This document shows, piece after piece, positions 1 to 8,468 of a stretch of DNA of 64,000 nt. The translations under genes and the position numbers were made by a program. The notes below the pieces were generated by a model. It worked only from the letters and a program-made list of their open reading frames with translations. It did not search any database and was not told the DNA's origin. Each line of letters starts with the position of its first letter. The stretch's first letter is position 1. Origin of the DNA: Akkermansiaceae bacterium UBA5689 (GTDB lineage: Bacteria; Verrucomicrobiota; Verrucomicrobiia; Verrucomicrobiales; Akkermansiaceae); contig DIHT01000149.1 of assembly GCA_002420305.1 (NCBI GenBank), forward strand, positions 6,106 through 70,105, in the 5' to 3' direction.

Positions 1-497
1 AAGAGAAATTCGCTCTCTGGCCGCATCTGGCTCGTTCCCCGCCCGGGATAAAGGTAGGCCACATAGCTACCATTATGCGGCGTAGCGATCGTGTAGAGCC
101 CTTGGCAGCGTGAGGCCCCACCGAGCTCCTGAAGATAGTATCGCGAGATCAACCCTCCCATGCTGAATGCGACCAGCGAAAACTTACAGGAGGGGCCCCA
201 CTTCCGATCAATCTCCTCCTGAAGTTGCTTGGCCATTGGTTCAAGACCGTCACGCCCGTCTACCGGTTTGAGTGAGGGCATGAGGCACTCATATCCATCA
301 TCTACGATGGCCTCATACAGGGACGGGAGACCTATGCGCGTATCAAAGATCCCATGAACGAGAACCACCTTTCCCTTCGGCGTAGAACTCGACTTGGAGG
401 CCACTTTAGCGCTTGCCGACGGTTGAGGGTCGATTGGACTGCAGGAAAACGTAGTGAGCAGAAGAGGGCAGAGGGCCGCTGTGACGAGGATTCGCAT
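1..497 (-). CDS. Secreted lipase/alpha-beta hydrolase, lipoprotein-like (C-terminus outside window)
   Basis: The reading frame starts at an ATG at 495-497 and is still open at base 1, so about 165 N-terminal residues are present and the C-terminal part is missing. It begins with a hydrophobic signal segment ending in TFSC, a loose lipobox. After a Ser/Lys-rich linker comes VVLVHGIF, the HG oxyanion-hole region of alpha/beta hydrolases. The nucleophile elbow FSMGG (G-x-S-x-G class, here F-S-M-G-G) follows, then the ATPHNGS stretch typical of triacylglycerol lipases and PGAP1-like esterases. I infer an envelope-anchored esterase or lipase. The catalytic Asp and His would lie beyond the window. 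It is divergent from recA. Confidence 0.8.
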   Translation of the reverse strand, partial: MRILVTAALCPLLLTTFSCSPIDPQPSASAKVASKSSSTPKGKVVLVHGIFDTRIGLPSLYEAIVDDGYECLMPSLKPVDGRDGLEPMAKQLQEEIDRKWGPSCKFSLVAFSMGGLISRYYLQELGGASRCQGLYTIATPHNGSYVAYLYPGRGTSQMRPESEFL

Positions 498-792
498 GGG
501 ATTTGCGGGGAGGATATCGTATCTTCAGGACCGGTCCAAGGTCACACCGTGAGCCCAAGATCCCTTATTCTCAGTGTAATGTAGTAGACCTACGTGGGAT
601 CATCGAAATTCGTAATTAGCCGATTGAATGGGTCGATGTCCCAGCTCTAACTTTTTGGAGCCTTCTCAAGGGGTGGCTGCCCGATTACGAATGTGCTACC
701 CAAATATGGGTGCGAGGTGACCAGACGGGACTCAGCCGAGATGGGCTACCAGGCGGCCTGAATAACGGCAGGGCCTCCAAAATAGCGTGTTT
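498..792. other. Intergenic region with a tandem-hairpin element
   Basis: No convincing gene lies between the lipase start and the recA promoter. The + strand holds a strong imperfect hairpin: TGGGATCATCGA at 595-606 pairs with TCGATGTCCCA at 633-643, with one bulged T and a 26-base loop. A second small hairpin follows directly (GCTCT 644-648 with GGAGC 657-661, T-rich loop). A separate 9-base inverted repeat (ATTCGTAAT 608-616 and ATTACGAAT 684-692) overlaps the first loop and could form a competing fold. This could be a small RNA or a structured leader, but there is no clear terminator or known RNA family, so it is described only as structure. Confidence 0.4.
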
Positions 793-821
793 TTGAACAA
801 GTGTTCACTAGAACATATTAA
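793..821 (+). promoter_or_regulatory. Predicted recA promoter
   Basis: TTGAAC at 793-798 and TATTAA at 816-821 are separated by exactly 17 bases and resemble sigma-70 -35 and -10 boxes (four of six matches each). Transcription would start near base 828, leaving about a 50-base leader before the ATG at 879. The two LexA-like dyads fill the spacer, which is where a repressor would block RNA polymerase. The promoter is predicted by eye only. Confidence 0.55.
795..815. promoter_or_regulatory. Overlapping LexA (SOS) operators in front of recA
   Basis: Three half-sites occur at 8-base intervals: GAAC 795-798, GTTC 803-806, GAAC 811-814. The downstream pair reads TGTTC-ACTA-GAACA (802-815), an exact match to the TGTTC-N4-GAACA motif I recall for Verrucomicrobia LexA. 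The upstream pair reads GAAC-AAGT-GTTC (795-806), which fits the Gram-positive DinR/LexA consensus GAAC-N4-GTTC. The middle half-site is shared, so two dimers could probably not occupy both dyads together in the usual way. The position in front of recA makes SOS control very likely. Confidence 0.8.
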
Positions 822-878
822 TTCTTGCCTTCGGTGAGGTCGCGCTCTAAGCTGACCGAAGACCAAATCAAAATTGTC

Positions 879-2009
879 ATGAGTACTGTTGCTGCTAAAC
901 CTAAGCCAATGGCCAACCAAAAAGCCTCCTCCTCCCCCTCTTCACCTGAAGAAAAGACGTCCTCTACAAAAGCCGCGGCCACCCCGGTGAAGGACAAAGC
1001 TGCTCAGAAAATGGCAGAAGCCCGAAAGAAGAATTTAGATCTCGCTATTTCCTCGATCCAAAAGGAATTCGGAGAAACCGCAATCATGCGGATGGGAGAT
1101 GAGAATTGCATGGATATCGATGTCATTCCCACCGGGAACCTGCTCATTGACAGGGCCCTGGGTGTTGGGGGGTTGCCACGGGGGCGGATCGTTGAGGTTT
1201 ATGGGCCGGAGTCCTCGGGCAAAACGACCCTCACCCTGACAGCGATTGCCCAGGCCCAACAGAGGGGCGGTCTCGCAGCCTTTATTGATGTCGAGCACGC
1301 GTTGGATCCTCAATATGCAAGGAAACTTGGGGTCAACCTGGACGACCTCCTTGTTTCCCAGCCATCCTCCGGGGAGGAAGCTCTGCAGATCTGTGAGGCA
1401 CTTGTGCGCTCAAATGCCATCGATGTTGTCGTGCTGGACTCTGTTGCGGCTCTGGTAACCAAGCAAGAGCTTGAAGGCGAGATTGGCGATTCGACGGTCG
1501 GGACCCAGGCGCGCTTGATGAGTGCTGCGATGAGAAAATTAACAGCGCTTATCTCCAAGGCACGCACGGTGTGCATCTTTACGAACCAGATTAGAGAGAA
1601 AATCGGGGTGATGTTCGGCAACCCTGAAACCACCCCTGGAGGGCGGGCGCTCAAATTCTTTTCCTCAGTGCGATTGGACATCCGCCGGATTGGACAGATC
1701 AAGGCGACTGACGGGTCGGTGCAGGGAAACAGGACCCGTATCAAAGTCGTCAAAAACAAGGTTGCGCCGCCTTTCACCGAGGCGGAATTCGACATCATGT
1801 ATAACGAGGGAATTTCGTCCGTTGGATCACTCCTTGATTTAGCCTTGGAGTATAATCTCGTTCAGAAGCGCGGAAGTTGGTTCAGCTACGACGGTGAACA
1901 ACTGGCACAGGGACGCGATGGAGCAAAAGAAGCTCTTCGTGCAGACGAAAAGCTCTACGCGGAACTTGAAGAGAAGGTGAAGGAGCAGCTCAGGAATCCC
2001 GGAAAGTAG
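879..2009 (+). CDS. recA: Recombinase A
   Basis: RecA binds single-stranded DNA, drives homologous pairing and triggers LexA self-cleavage. The 376-residue product has the Walker A motif GPESSGKTT, the [11 protein letters not shown] segment, the Walker B-like [10 protein letters not shown], and the L2-region sequence [17 protein letters not shown] chose the ATG at 879 because an upstream TTG at 825 lies at or before the predicted transcription start. The protein carries an unusually long Ser/Ala/Lys/Pro-rich extension of about 45 residues before the conserved [13 protein letters not shown] start of the fold, and it lacks a long acidic C-terminal tail. A short hairpin separates it from convergent tilS. 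Confidence 0.97.
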   Translation: MSTVAAKPKPMANQKASSSPSSPEEKTSSTKAAATPVKDKAAQKMAEARKKNLDLAISSIQKEFGETAIMRMGDENCMDIDVIPTGNLLIDRALGVGGLPRGRIVEVYGPESSGKTTLTLTAIAQAQQRGGLAAFIDVEHALDPQYARKLGVNLDDLLVSQPSSGEEALQICEALVRSNAIDVVVLDSVAALVTKQELEGEIGDSTVGTQARLMSAAMRKLTALISKARTVCIFTNQIREKIGVMFGNPETTPGGRALKFFSSVRLDIRRIGQIKATDGSVQGNRTRIKVVKNKVAPPFTEAEFDIMYNEGISSVGSLLDLALEYNLVQKRGSWFSYDGEQLAQGRDGAKEALRADEKLYAELEEKVKEQLRNPGK

Positions 2010-2030
2010 AGGGCCTGAAAAAGGTGAAAT

Positions 2031-2048
2031 GGTAGGAGACTTCCTGCC
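2031..2048. terminator. Possible bidirectional hairpin between recA and tilS
   Basis: GGTAGGA (2031-2037), loop GACT and TCCTGCC (2042-2048) form a 7-bp stem with one G-T pair. It sits between the convergent recA and tilS stop codons. There is no proper T tract on either side, so termination efficiency is doubtful. Confidence 0.35.
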
Positions 2049-2049
2049 T

Positions 2050-2988
2050 CTATTCGACAAAGATTCGACTGGCGCGTCTGCAGCAGTGCAAGGCTCCTGG
2101 CAAACTGACCTTTGCCGGGGTGTCTGGCGAAAGGAGCGGTAAGCAACGTTCCACGAGATCCCGGGAAAGGTTGGGGACACCGGCGTCCTTTAAATAAAGA
2201 AACAAGGCTCGCCGCTGTAAGGGTTCTGCAAGCCTGCGCATCTTTGGTAGAAAGAGTCGCCCCTGTGGGTCTATAAGATCCAGAGTCCGAAGAAGCTCGT
2301 CCAAGGCTTCCTCGCTCTCCAAGCTGGACTCTGATGCCCGGACAATCGCAGGGACAACGTCCCGTGCCATCAGCTCCCCAAGGAGAGGGAGAATCTCCGC
2401 GCGAAGTCGGTTCCGAGGAGTGAAAGGGTCTACATTACTAGCGTCATCCCTGTAAGGAATAGCGGAGGCCTCGAGGAACTGGTCGATTTCGCTGCGCCGA
2501 ACACCTAGCAAAGGCCGAAGCAAGGTAAGTTTCTTTCGCCCCACCTCGACCTTGGACTCGTATCTCATTCCCTTGAAGCCGGCCGAGCCCCTCAGCAGAT
2601 TCAGAAGAATGGTCTCGGCATTGTCGTCTGCGTGATGGGCGAGGAGGACCGTATTGCACCGATGCTTACGTGCGCACTCCGTGAAGAAGTCGTGACGGGA
2701 ACGCCGGGAAGCGACCTCGATGGAGACCTTTTCTTCCGCCGCGCGGCGTTGGATATTAGCGCGAGCAATTTCGAAAGGGAGGTTACAGGCCTCGGCCTGA
2801 TCTCGGACAAAGGCGGCGTCATGGGCGGAAAACAGACCGCGTAGCTGATGGTTCAGGTGACACAGGACGACTTTCTGGGCTCCTGCTTCGAGCAGGGTAT
2901 GAAGAAGTGCCACTGAGTCACGTCCGCCGGATATGCCGAGAAGATAGCGCCGGCGGGGCGAGAAGCGGGAATCGAGAGCTAAGGGCAT
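2050..2988 (-). CDS. tilS: tRNA(Ile)-lysidine synthetase
   Basis: TilS ligates lysine to C34 of the CAU-anticodon isoleucine tRNA so that it reads AUA instead of AUG. The N-terminal PP-loop SGGRDS is near residue 20, and the LAHHADDNAETILLNLLRGS segment is typical of the family's N-type ATPase domain. At 312 residues it resembles the shorter TilS forms and appears to lack the full C-terminal domain of the roughly 430-residue E. coli enzyme. It is the last of three genes on this strand, 114 bases downstream of serS, and may be cotranscribed with it. Confidence 0.93.
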   Translation of the reverse strand: MPLALDSRFSPRRRYLLGISGGRDSVALLHTLLEAGAQKVVLCHLNHQLRGLFSAHDAAFVRDQAEACNLPFEIARANIQRRAAEEKVSIEVASRRSRHDFFTECARKHRCNTVLLAHHADDNAETILLNLLRGSAGFKGMRYESKVEVGRKKLTLLRPLLGVRRSEIDQFLEASAIPYRDDASNVDPFTPRNRLRAEILPLLGELMARDVVPAIVRASESSLESEEALDELLRTLDLIDPQGRLFLPKMRRLAEPLQRRALFLYLKDAGVPNLSRDLVERCLPLLSPDTPAKVSLPGALHCCRRASRIFVE

Positions 2989-3102
2989 CGTCTGCAGGGG
3001 ACAGCCTAGGTTGATTTGGGCGGGGGAATCAAGACGCCTGCCGGGCGTTTGGGGGTATCCTGTCGAGGAGCGCCTCCCTTTGAACGGTAGGCAGGTTCAG
3101 AC

Positions 3103-4371
3103 TTAACCGATTTGGTCGGCTCGGAAGTAGGGGATCAGAGGCTCTGGAATCTTAATCGAGCCGTCTTCCTGTTGATTCTGCTCAAGGAGTGCCACATAGA
3201 GGCGAGGTAGAGCTGTTCCGGATCCGTTCAAGGTATGGCAGAGCCGGTTTTTTCCCTCCGCATCCTTGAAGCGAAGCTTCATGCGGCGCGCCTGGTAGTC
3301 TGTAAAATTGGAACAGCTGGATACCTCGAGATACTTACCGTGACCGGGCGCCCACACTTCGATGTCATACGTTCGAGCAGCTCCGAACCCAATGTCACCG
3401 CCACAAAGTTCAATCACCCGATAGTGGAGGTTCAGGGATTGGAGGATGGCCTCGGCGTGGCTGGTAAGCTCTTCAAGGGCGTTAAAGGATTCGTCAGGGT
3501 GCACAATTTGGACAAGTTCGACCTTGTCAAACTGATGGACCCGGATGATTCCACGGTTGTCCCTTCCTGCACTCCCAGCCTCTCTTCGCCAACAAGGAGT
3601 GTGCGCGGTCATTTTCACGGGGAGGTCTTTTTCCTGCAACAGAGTGTCGCGGTAAAGGTTGGTGACAGGAACCTCAGCGGTAGGGATGAGGAAGAGTTCC
3701 CCGTCTTCAGTCGGGTAGACTTCCTCTGCAAATTTGGGCAGCTGTCCGGTGCCCACGCCACACTCCTGCCTGGCGACGTAGGGAACTCCGACCTCCTCAT
3801 ACCCATGTTCCCTCGTCTGAAGGTCGAGCAGATACTGAATGAGAGCCCGTTGCAGGCGTGCTCCTTCTCCACGGAACACGGGAAAGCCACTGCCAGCAAT
3901 GCGGACCCCGTCTTCGAAAGAGATGAGGCCATGGCGCTCAGCCAGGGCGACGTGGTCCACCGGGTTGTTGATCGCGGGCTTCACTCCCCAGGTTCTCAAT
4001 TCAGGGTTGTCCTCCTCACTTTCGCCCTGCGGGATGTTTTCGTGAGGTAGATTGGGGATGTTCAGGAGCAATTCATTTTGCCGGGCCTCGGCTGCGGAGC
4101 CGTCTTCCTCCAATGATTTGATCTGCTCGCCAATTTCCTTCACCTGTGCCTCGATGGAAGAACTGTCTTCCCCTTTCGCACGCAAGGCACCGATGGCCTT
4201 GGACGTTTGCTTGCGCTCGGCCTGCAACTTTTGCTTGGCCGTTTCCGCCTTGCGGCGGCGTTCGTCACAGCTGAGGACCTCATCAATCATATCCGCGGAA
4301 CCATCATGCCGGCAGGCAAGGCGTTGCCTGATGGTGTCGGAATCATCTCGTATGGCTCGGATGTCAATCAT
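3103..4371 (-). CDS. serS: Seryl-tRNA synthetase
   Basis: This 422-residue enzyme charges tRNA-Ser. It opens with MIDIRAIRDD and a long charged helical arm (about residues 30-105), the antiparallel coiled coil that contacts the tRNA long variable arm. Class II motif 2 is seen as CWRREAGSAGRDNRGI followed by RVHQFDKVEL, and motif 3 as LNGSGTALPRLYVALLEQNQ. Length and organisation match bacterial SerRS. It lies 74 bases downstream of an ABC exporter gene and upstream of tilS, all on the same strand. Confidence 0.97.
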   Translation of the reverse strand: MIDIRAIRDDSDTIRQRLACRHDGSADMIDEVLSCDERRRKAETAKQKLQAERKQTSKAIGALRAKGEDSSSIEAQVKEIGEQIKSLEEDGSAAEARQNELLLNIPNLPHENIPQGESEEDNPELRTWGVKPAINNPVDHVALAERHGLISFEDGVRIAGSGFPVFRGEGARLQRALIQYLLDLQTREHGYEEVGVPYVARQECGVGTGQLPKFAEEVYPTEDGELFLIPTAEVPVTNLYRDTLLQEKDLPVKMTAHTPCWRREAGSAGRDNRGIIRVHQFDKVELVQIVHPDESFNALEELTSHAEAILQSLNLHYRVIELCGGDIGFGAARTYDIEVWAPGHGKYLEVSSCSNFTDYQARRMKLRFKDAEGKNRLCHTLNGSGTALPRLYVALLEQNQQEDGSIKIPEPLIPYFRADQIG

Positions 4372-4445
4372 GGTGAGAAGATCAGGATAAGAACAGTGAA
4401 GAGGGGTGAGTTCACGCGAAAACTTTGAAAAGGGATTCGGGCGTC

Positions 4446-6188
4446 CTACTCAGACGATTCTTCCTGATGGATAAGGAAGGATTGTCGGGAGAGCTCGGCG
4501 TAAAGTCCGTCTGCCTTGAGAAGTTCTTCATGGGTTCCCTGCTCGACAACTGTTCCTCCGTCCAGGACATAAATGCGGTCGGCATTGCGTATCGTTGAGA
4601 GGCGGTGTGCGATGACAAAAGCGCTTCGGTCAGCCATGAGAGCTTCGAGAGCTTCCTGAATCAGGCGTTCCGTTTCTGAGTCAACGGAGGCGGTGGCCTC
4701 ATCGAGGAGAAGGATGGGAGGATCTTTTAACAGGGCACGGGCGATGGACAAACGCTGCTTTTCTCCTCCGGACAGCTTAACTCCGCGTTCACCCACATTG
4801 GTGTCGAGGCCGTCCGGGAGTTCCCGGGTCAGGCTGTCCGCTCTGGCGGATTCAAGAGCCTTCCAGAGATCTGCCTCATCGGCCTCTGGTTTCGCCAGCA
4901 GCAGATTTTCCCGAACAGTCCCGTTGAAGAGAAAGGCCTCCTGAGTCACGTATCCGAGGGTGGATCTCAGCGAGGACTTACTGGTTTGGTTCAATTCCTG
5001 CCCATCGATGGTGATCGAACCACTGTCATACTCATAAAAACGGCAAAGCAGGTTGACGATGGTGGATTTGCCTGCCCCGGTGGGGCCGACCAGTGCGATG
5101 GTTTCTCCAGGTCTGGCATGCAGGGTGATGTCCCGCAGAGTGGGTTGTTCTCCGTAAGAGAAAGAAACACTCTCGAGCTTCACATCTCCAAGGACAGGCT
5201 TGGGGAGAGCCCCGCCCGCCTCGGAATGAGGTTCGTCCTCCGAGTCGAGAATTTCGAAGACACGGTCCGCAGCAGCGCGGGACGAGAGGGCCATCTGGTT
5301 CAGTTGGTGCAGTTTACTTACCGGCTCGTAGAAGAGGGAAAGCAAAAGAAAGAAGAGGACGAGCTCACCCAGCTCCATGCGCCCGCTCATTACGGCCTGC
5401 GATCCGAATCCGAGTACGAGGGCGTAGCCTACCATCCCTACAAATGACATGCCCGGAGAGTAAAAAGCCCACCAGCGCATGATGCGAAGGCTCGCCTGTC
5501 GCAGCTTGTCTGAGAACGCATTGAATCGCTCATGCTCCCTGTCCTCCGCTGTGTAGGTTTTAATCTGGGAAATCCCGGAAACGTTGTCATGAAGAAGAGA
5601 GTTCATGTCGCTGGCAGCATCCCGTTGTCCCCGGTAGCGGTCCCGGGCGTTTCTGGTGTAGATCCACGCGCCGATCATGAGAAAGGGCACGGGGAGGGTT
5701 GCCCAGAGCGCCACTGTAACGTCGGTGTAATACATGACCGCGCCTACAGCCAAGAGCTGGATCATGGCGACGAGGCCCAGTTCGATGCCGTCGATCAGCA
5801 CGCGTTCCATGGCGGTGACGTCCTCGACCACGCGAGTCATGATATCGCCCGTGCGGCGCCCATCGAACCAGCGGAGAGGCAGGCGTTGGAGTTTCTGGTA
5901 AAGATCCGAGCGGATATCAAAAATTACCCTCTGCTCGAAATGGTTGTTTAAAATGATCCGGGCGCAGTTCAGAGCGTCTTTCAGGAAAAACCCCATTAAA
6001 CCGAGGACAACCCAGAAGAGGAGCTCGTGGTGGCGAGCAGGTTCTGGGAGGATCTCGTCCACCACGTATCCCGTGATTGAAGGGAAGACGACCACGCTCA
6101 AGGCCATCAAAGTGGCACATATCAGTTGGGCACTACCCAGCAAGGGGTAGCCGCGTAGGTAGCTGATAACCCGAAGAATGGTCTTCAT
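4446..6188 (-). CDS. ABC exporter, MsbA/LmrA type (fused permease-ATPase)
   Basis: A 580-residue half-transporter. Residues about 1-320 form the six-helix exporter membrane domain, with the conserved RTGDIMTRVVEDVTA coupling region. The nucleotide-binding domain follows, with Walker A GPTGAGKS, Q-loop YVTQEAFLF, signature LSGGEKQR, Walker B ILLLDEATASVD and the switch histidine in IAHRLST. It should act as a homodimer exporting a lipid or hydrophobic molecule; the substrate cannot be read from sequence. A role as the lipid A flippase MsbA is possible in a Gram-negative cell but not shown. It may lead an operon with serS and tilS. Confidence 0.88.
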   Translation of the reverse strand: MKTILRVISYLRGYPLLGSAQLICATLMALSVVVFPSITGYVVDEILPEPARHHELLFWVVLGLMGFFLKDALNCARIILNNHFEQRVIFDIRSDLYQKLQRLPLRWFDGRRTGDIMTRVVEDVTAMERVLIDGIELGLVAMIQLLAVGAVMYYTDVTVALWATLPVPFLMIGAWIYTRNARDRYRGQRDAASDMNSLLHDNVSGISQIKTYTAEDREHERFNAFSDKLRQASLRIMRWWAFYSPGMSFVGMVGYALVLGFGSQAVMSGRMELGELVLFFLLLSLFYEPVSKLHQLNQMALSSRAAADRVFEILDSEDEPHSEAGGALPKPVLGDVKLESVSFSYGEQPTLRDITLHARPGETIALVGPTGAGKSTIVNLLCRFYEYDSGSITIDGQELNQTSKSSLRSTLGYVTQEAFLFNGTVRENLLLAKPEADEADLWKALESARADSLTRELPDGLDTNVGERGVKLSGGEKQRLSIARALLKDPPILLLDEATASVDSETERLIQEALEALMADRSAFVIAHRLSTIRNADRIYVLDGGTVVEQGTHEELLKADGLYAELSRQSFLIHQEESSE

Positions 6189-6373
6189 GCGCGCGGGGGA
6201 GATAGTGCCGAGGCAAGCATTTTGTAAAGAAATGGAAGGTTTTTCCGGTAATTTTAAGGTTGTTACGATGGATTAGTGGTCGTTAATGTCCACCCTTGGC
6301 AACACTGCAGCTCGCCCCACAGGGCCGATGCAGAGTTGGCCCTTCACCTAAATCCCAACTGCACGAAATAACC

Positions 6374-7288
6374 ATGGCAAATATATTTGCGATTTTAACG
6401 GCGGTCGTCCTCGCGATCTCTGGCTTCCTTGCTTTCAAAAACCAAGGCGGCGACACAGAAGGCACAGGATACCGCGGATGGATTGTGAAGCGGCAAAATA
6501 TGCAGGGCACACTCGCTGACGCTCAGGGTCGCCTCAAGAAATTGCAAGATACTCTGGAGCAGACTCAAACAACCCTTACGGAGCGTAATGCGGAGAACGA
6601 GACTAAGACCGCGGAGAATGCTACTCAGAAGGAAAAGAACGAGCAGCTGAAGGCAGAGGTCGCCGCCCTGGAGGCGGAAGGCACTGCCAAGACCGCTGAG
6701 GCCGATGAGAAGGAAGACTCCATTAAGGAGTTCGGAGATGTCGAACAGGTTGTCGCAGAGCTGAAACAGCTGACCAGTGACCTCAGCCAGATTGAATTGG
6801 ATATTACCCAGGGCGAGGCTAACCGGGCAGACCTCGAGGCGCAGCTTGCTGGGGTAGAGGCTTCCCTTGCTGATGTGCGTGAGCGGATCAGCTGGCGAGT
6901 CTCTGGTGAGAGTAACCCGAAAGCGGAGACACGCATTCGAAGCGTTTACGCGACTCTCGGATTCGTCACTCTCGCAGGAGGTGATGACCTAGGGATCGTG
7001 AAGAACTCGACTCTCGAGGTTGTTCGAGATGACGCGGTGATCGCCAACCTCAAGGTCACAACTGTGGAATCCAAGAGTGCGGCTGCAGATATCGTCCCCG
7101 ATTCGGTGGTCGATGGTGAAAGCGTCCAAGTGGGCGACACTGTGCGCTCCGCTCAGAAAGCGGCCCCGGCGCCTGAGCCGGCTGCCGTGCCTGAGCTTAA
7201 TCCCGAGCCGCTGGACGCAGACCCCCTGGCGGAACCTGAACCCGAACCCGAGCCTGCCCAAGCGGACGAAGCTGACCCATTTGGATAA
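6374..7288 (+). CDS. Membrane-anchored coiled-coil protein, paralogue A
   Basis: Function not recognised. A 304-residue protein with an N-terminal membrane helix (about residues 3-20), then a long Glu/Lys/Thr/Ala-rich region with coiled-coil character (about 45-165). A compact C-terminal domain begins near VYATLGFVTLAGG and ends GESVQVGDTVR, followed by a Pro/Glu-rich tail of repeated PEPEPE-like units. I chose the ATG at 6374 because the membrane helix follows it at once; an upstream in-frame start would add unconserved-looking residues. The next gene has the same three-part layout and lies 20 bases downstream, so the two form an operon of paralogues. A surface or periplasm-spanning structural role is possible but unproven. 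Confidence 0.75.
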   Translation: MANIFAILTAVVLAISGFLAFKNQGGDTEGTGYRGWIVKRQNMQGTLADAQGRLKKLQDTLEQTQTTLTERNAENETKTAENATQKEKNEQLKAEVAALEAEGTAKTAEADEKEDSIKEFGDVEQVVAELKQLTSDLSQIELDITQGEANRADLEAQLAGVEASLADVRERISWRVSGESNPKAETRIRSVYATLGFVTLAGGDDLGIVKNSTLEVVRDDAVIANLKVTTVESKSAAADIVPDSVVDGESVQVGDTVRSAQKAAPAPEPAAVPELNPEPLDADPLAEPEPEPEPAQADEADPFG

Positions 7289-7308
7289 CCTCTGACTTTT
7301 TCAATACG

Positions 7309-8121
7309 ATGATTAAGAACATTTTTTATGGACTTTCCGTTCTGGTGGCCGGAGCGGCTGCCTACTGGAGCTTCGACAACAAGGGAAAACTTGAAGACGA
7401 GATTTCTCTGTTTAAAGAAACGCGAGATATCAAGATCAAGGTAGAGAAAACCGAGAAAAAAACTGAGAAGACCCTCACGGAAACTGAGGCAACGCTCGAA
7501 GAAGCAGAACAGAAGAACGCAGAGCTCATTGCCGACATGGAAAACATGAAGAGTCGGGAGAGTTCAATGAACAAGTCCAAGGAAGAGGCTCAGGTGAAGA
7601 TCGACGAGGCGGAGGCTCGGCTCGCTGATTTTGCCAAGGTCAAAGCTGAGATTGATGAACAGCTGAAAGGCGTGAATGTGGCGTGGGCTCAAATTCCCGC
7701 CGAGATCAAGCGGCAGCAGGAAGTGCGCAAGAAGAGGGGTGATGATCTTGATCTTCTTAACGAGCACATTGCCAAGCTGACCAAGGACGTAGCGGACAAG
7801 CGGGCTTCCAACACCCGGGAGAGCGATCGTCTCTCCAAGATCCGGACAAAGATTGCCCGGAACGCCAAGGTGGGTGCGATCACTTCCGTAAATTCCACCT
7901 GGGGATTTGTGATTGTGAATCTTGGGACCAACAACTCGAATGTGACGCCACAGTCCAAGCTTCTGGTGACCCGAAATGGTCGCCTGCTGGGTCGCCTCAC
8001 TCCAAATTCGGTAGAGGCCAGCCAAACCGTGTGCGACCTGAATGCCCGGGATATTAACCCCGGCGTTCGGATCCAGCCCGGTGACCAAGTCACCCTCGCG
8101 GATTCGTCCTCTGGCCAGTAG
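7309..8121 (+). CDS. Membrane-anchored coiled-coil protein, paralogue B
   Basis: Function not recognised. A 270-residue protein with an N-terminal membrane helix (about 5-22), a long Lys/Glu-rich coiled-coil region (about 30-175), and a C-terminal domain, GAITSVNSTWGFVIVNLG to IQPGDQVTLAD, that resembles the end of the preceding gene. In both, a GF(V)T/V strand is followed by a 'native value/legacy value' type beta pattern and a closing GD-V motif. The Pro/Glu tail of paralogue A is absent. The ATG at 7309 is the only good start. A strong rho-independent terminator follows 23 bases after the stop. Confidence 0.75.
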   Translation: MIKNIFYGLSVLVAGAAAYWSFDNKGKLEDEISLFKETRDIKIKVEKTEKKTEKTLTETEATLEEAEQKNAELIADMENMKSRESSMNKSKEEAQVKIDEAEARLADFAKVKAEIDEQLKGVNVAWAQIPAEIKRQQEVRKKRGDDLDLLNEHIAKLTKDVADKRASNTRESDRLSKIRTKIARNAKVGAITSVNSTWGFVIVNLGTNNSNVTPQSKLLVTRNGRLLGRLTPNSVEASQTVCDLNARDINPGVRIQPGDQVTLADSSSGQ

Positions 8122-8144
8122 GTCACAGAGAGGTTTAATTTTTC

Positions 8145-8177
8145 AGACCGGCGGGAGCATCCTGCCGGTCTTTTTTT
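8145..8177 (+). terminator. Rho-independent terminator of the coiled-coil operon
   Basis: AGACCGGCGGGA (8145-8156), loop GCA, and TCCTGCCGGTCT (8160-8171) form a 12-bp stem with one G-T pair. It is followed by a run of T to 8177. This is the clearest intrinsic terminator in the window. Confidence 0.93.
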
Positions 8178-8266
8178 AATACTACAAGACGCGGAGTCTC
8201 TCGCTGACTACTGCTTGATTCTTAACAGGCGCTTGCCTCCGGGGTCAGTCCTGCTATTTCTCCAGC

Positions 8267-8443
8267 ATGAGAACAATCTTCCTAGCGTCGGTGGCGCTTG
8301 CCGGTGGCCTCTTCTGCAGCTGTGGTGTGGATAATGGACCACGGGCGGCAGGGCCCAGTGGGAATGCAGCCAGCTCAATGCCTTGGAATACCCCACAGCA
8401 GGGGGAAGGTCAGGGAATGATGGGCCTTATGCTGGACCGGTAA
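8267..8443 (+). CDS. Small predicted lipoprotein (58 residues)
   Basis: ATG at 8267 to TAA at 8441-8443. The product starts MRTIFLASVALAGG, then LFCSCG, a hydrophobic signal with Cys at 17 and 19; Cys19, after Ser, is the likelier lipidation site. The mature part is about 40 residues, rich in Gly, Pro, Asn and Met, without a recognisable domain. Such tiny lipoproteins are common and poorly characterised. It lies between the coiled-coil operon terminator and the sulfatase regulatory region, so it is probably transcribed alone or as a leader gene of the sulfatase. That it is a real gene is inferred from the signal-peptide pattern only. Confidence 0.55.
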   Translation: MRTIFLASVALAGGLFCSCGVDNGPRAAGPSGNAASSMPWNTPQQGEGQGMMGLMLDR

Positions 8444-8468
8444 TCCGGTGGAAACCGGCAAGGCGCGA

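Noticed and set aside
825..878. TTG at 825 as the recA start
   Set aside because: It lies at or before the predicted transcription start near 828, and the added residues show no resemblance to RecA. The ATG at 879 is preferred.
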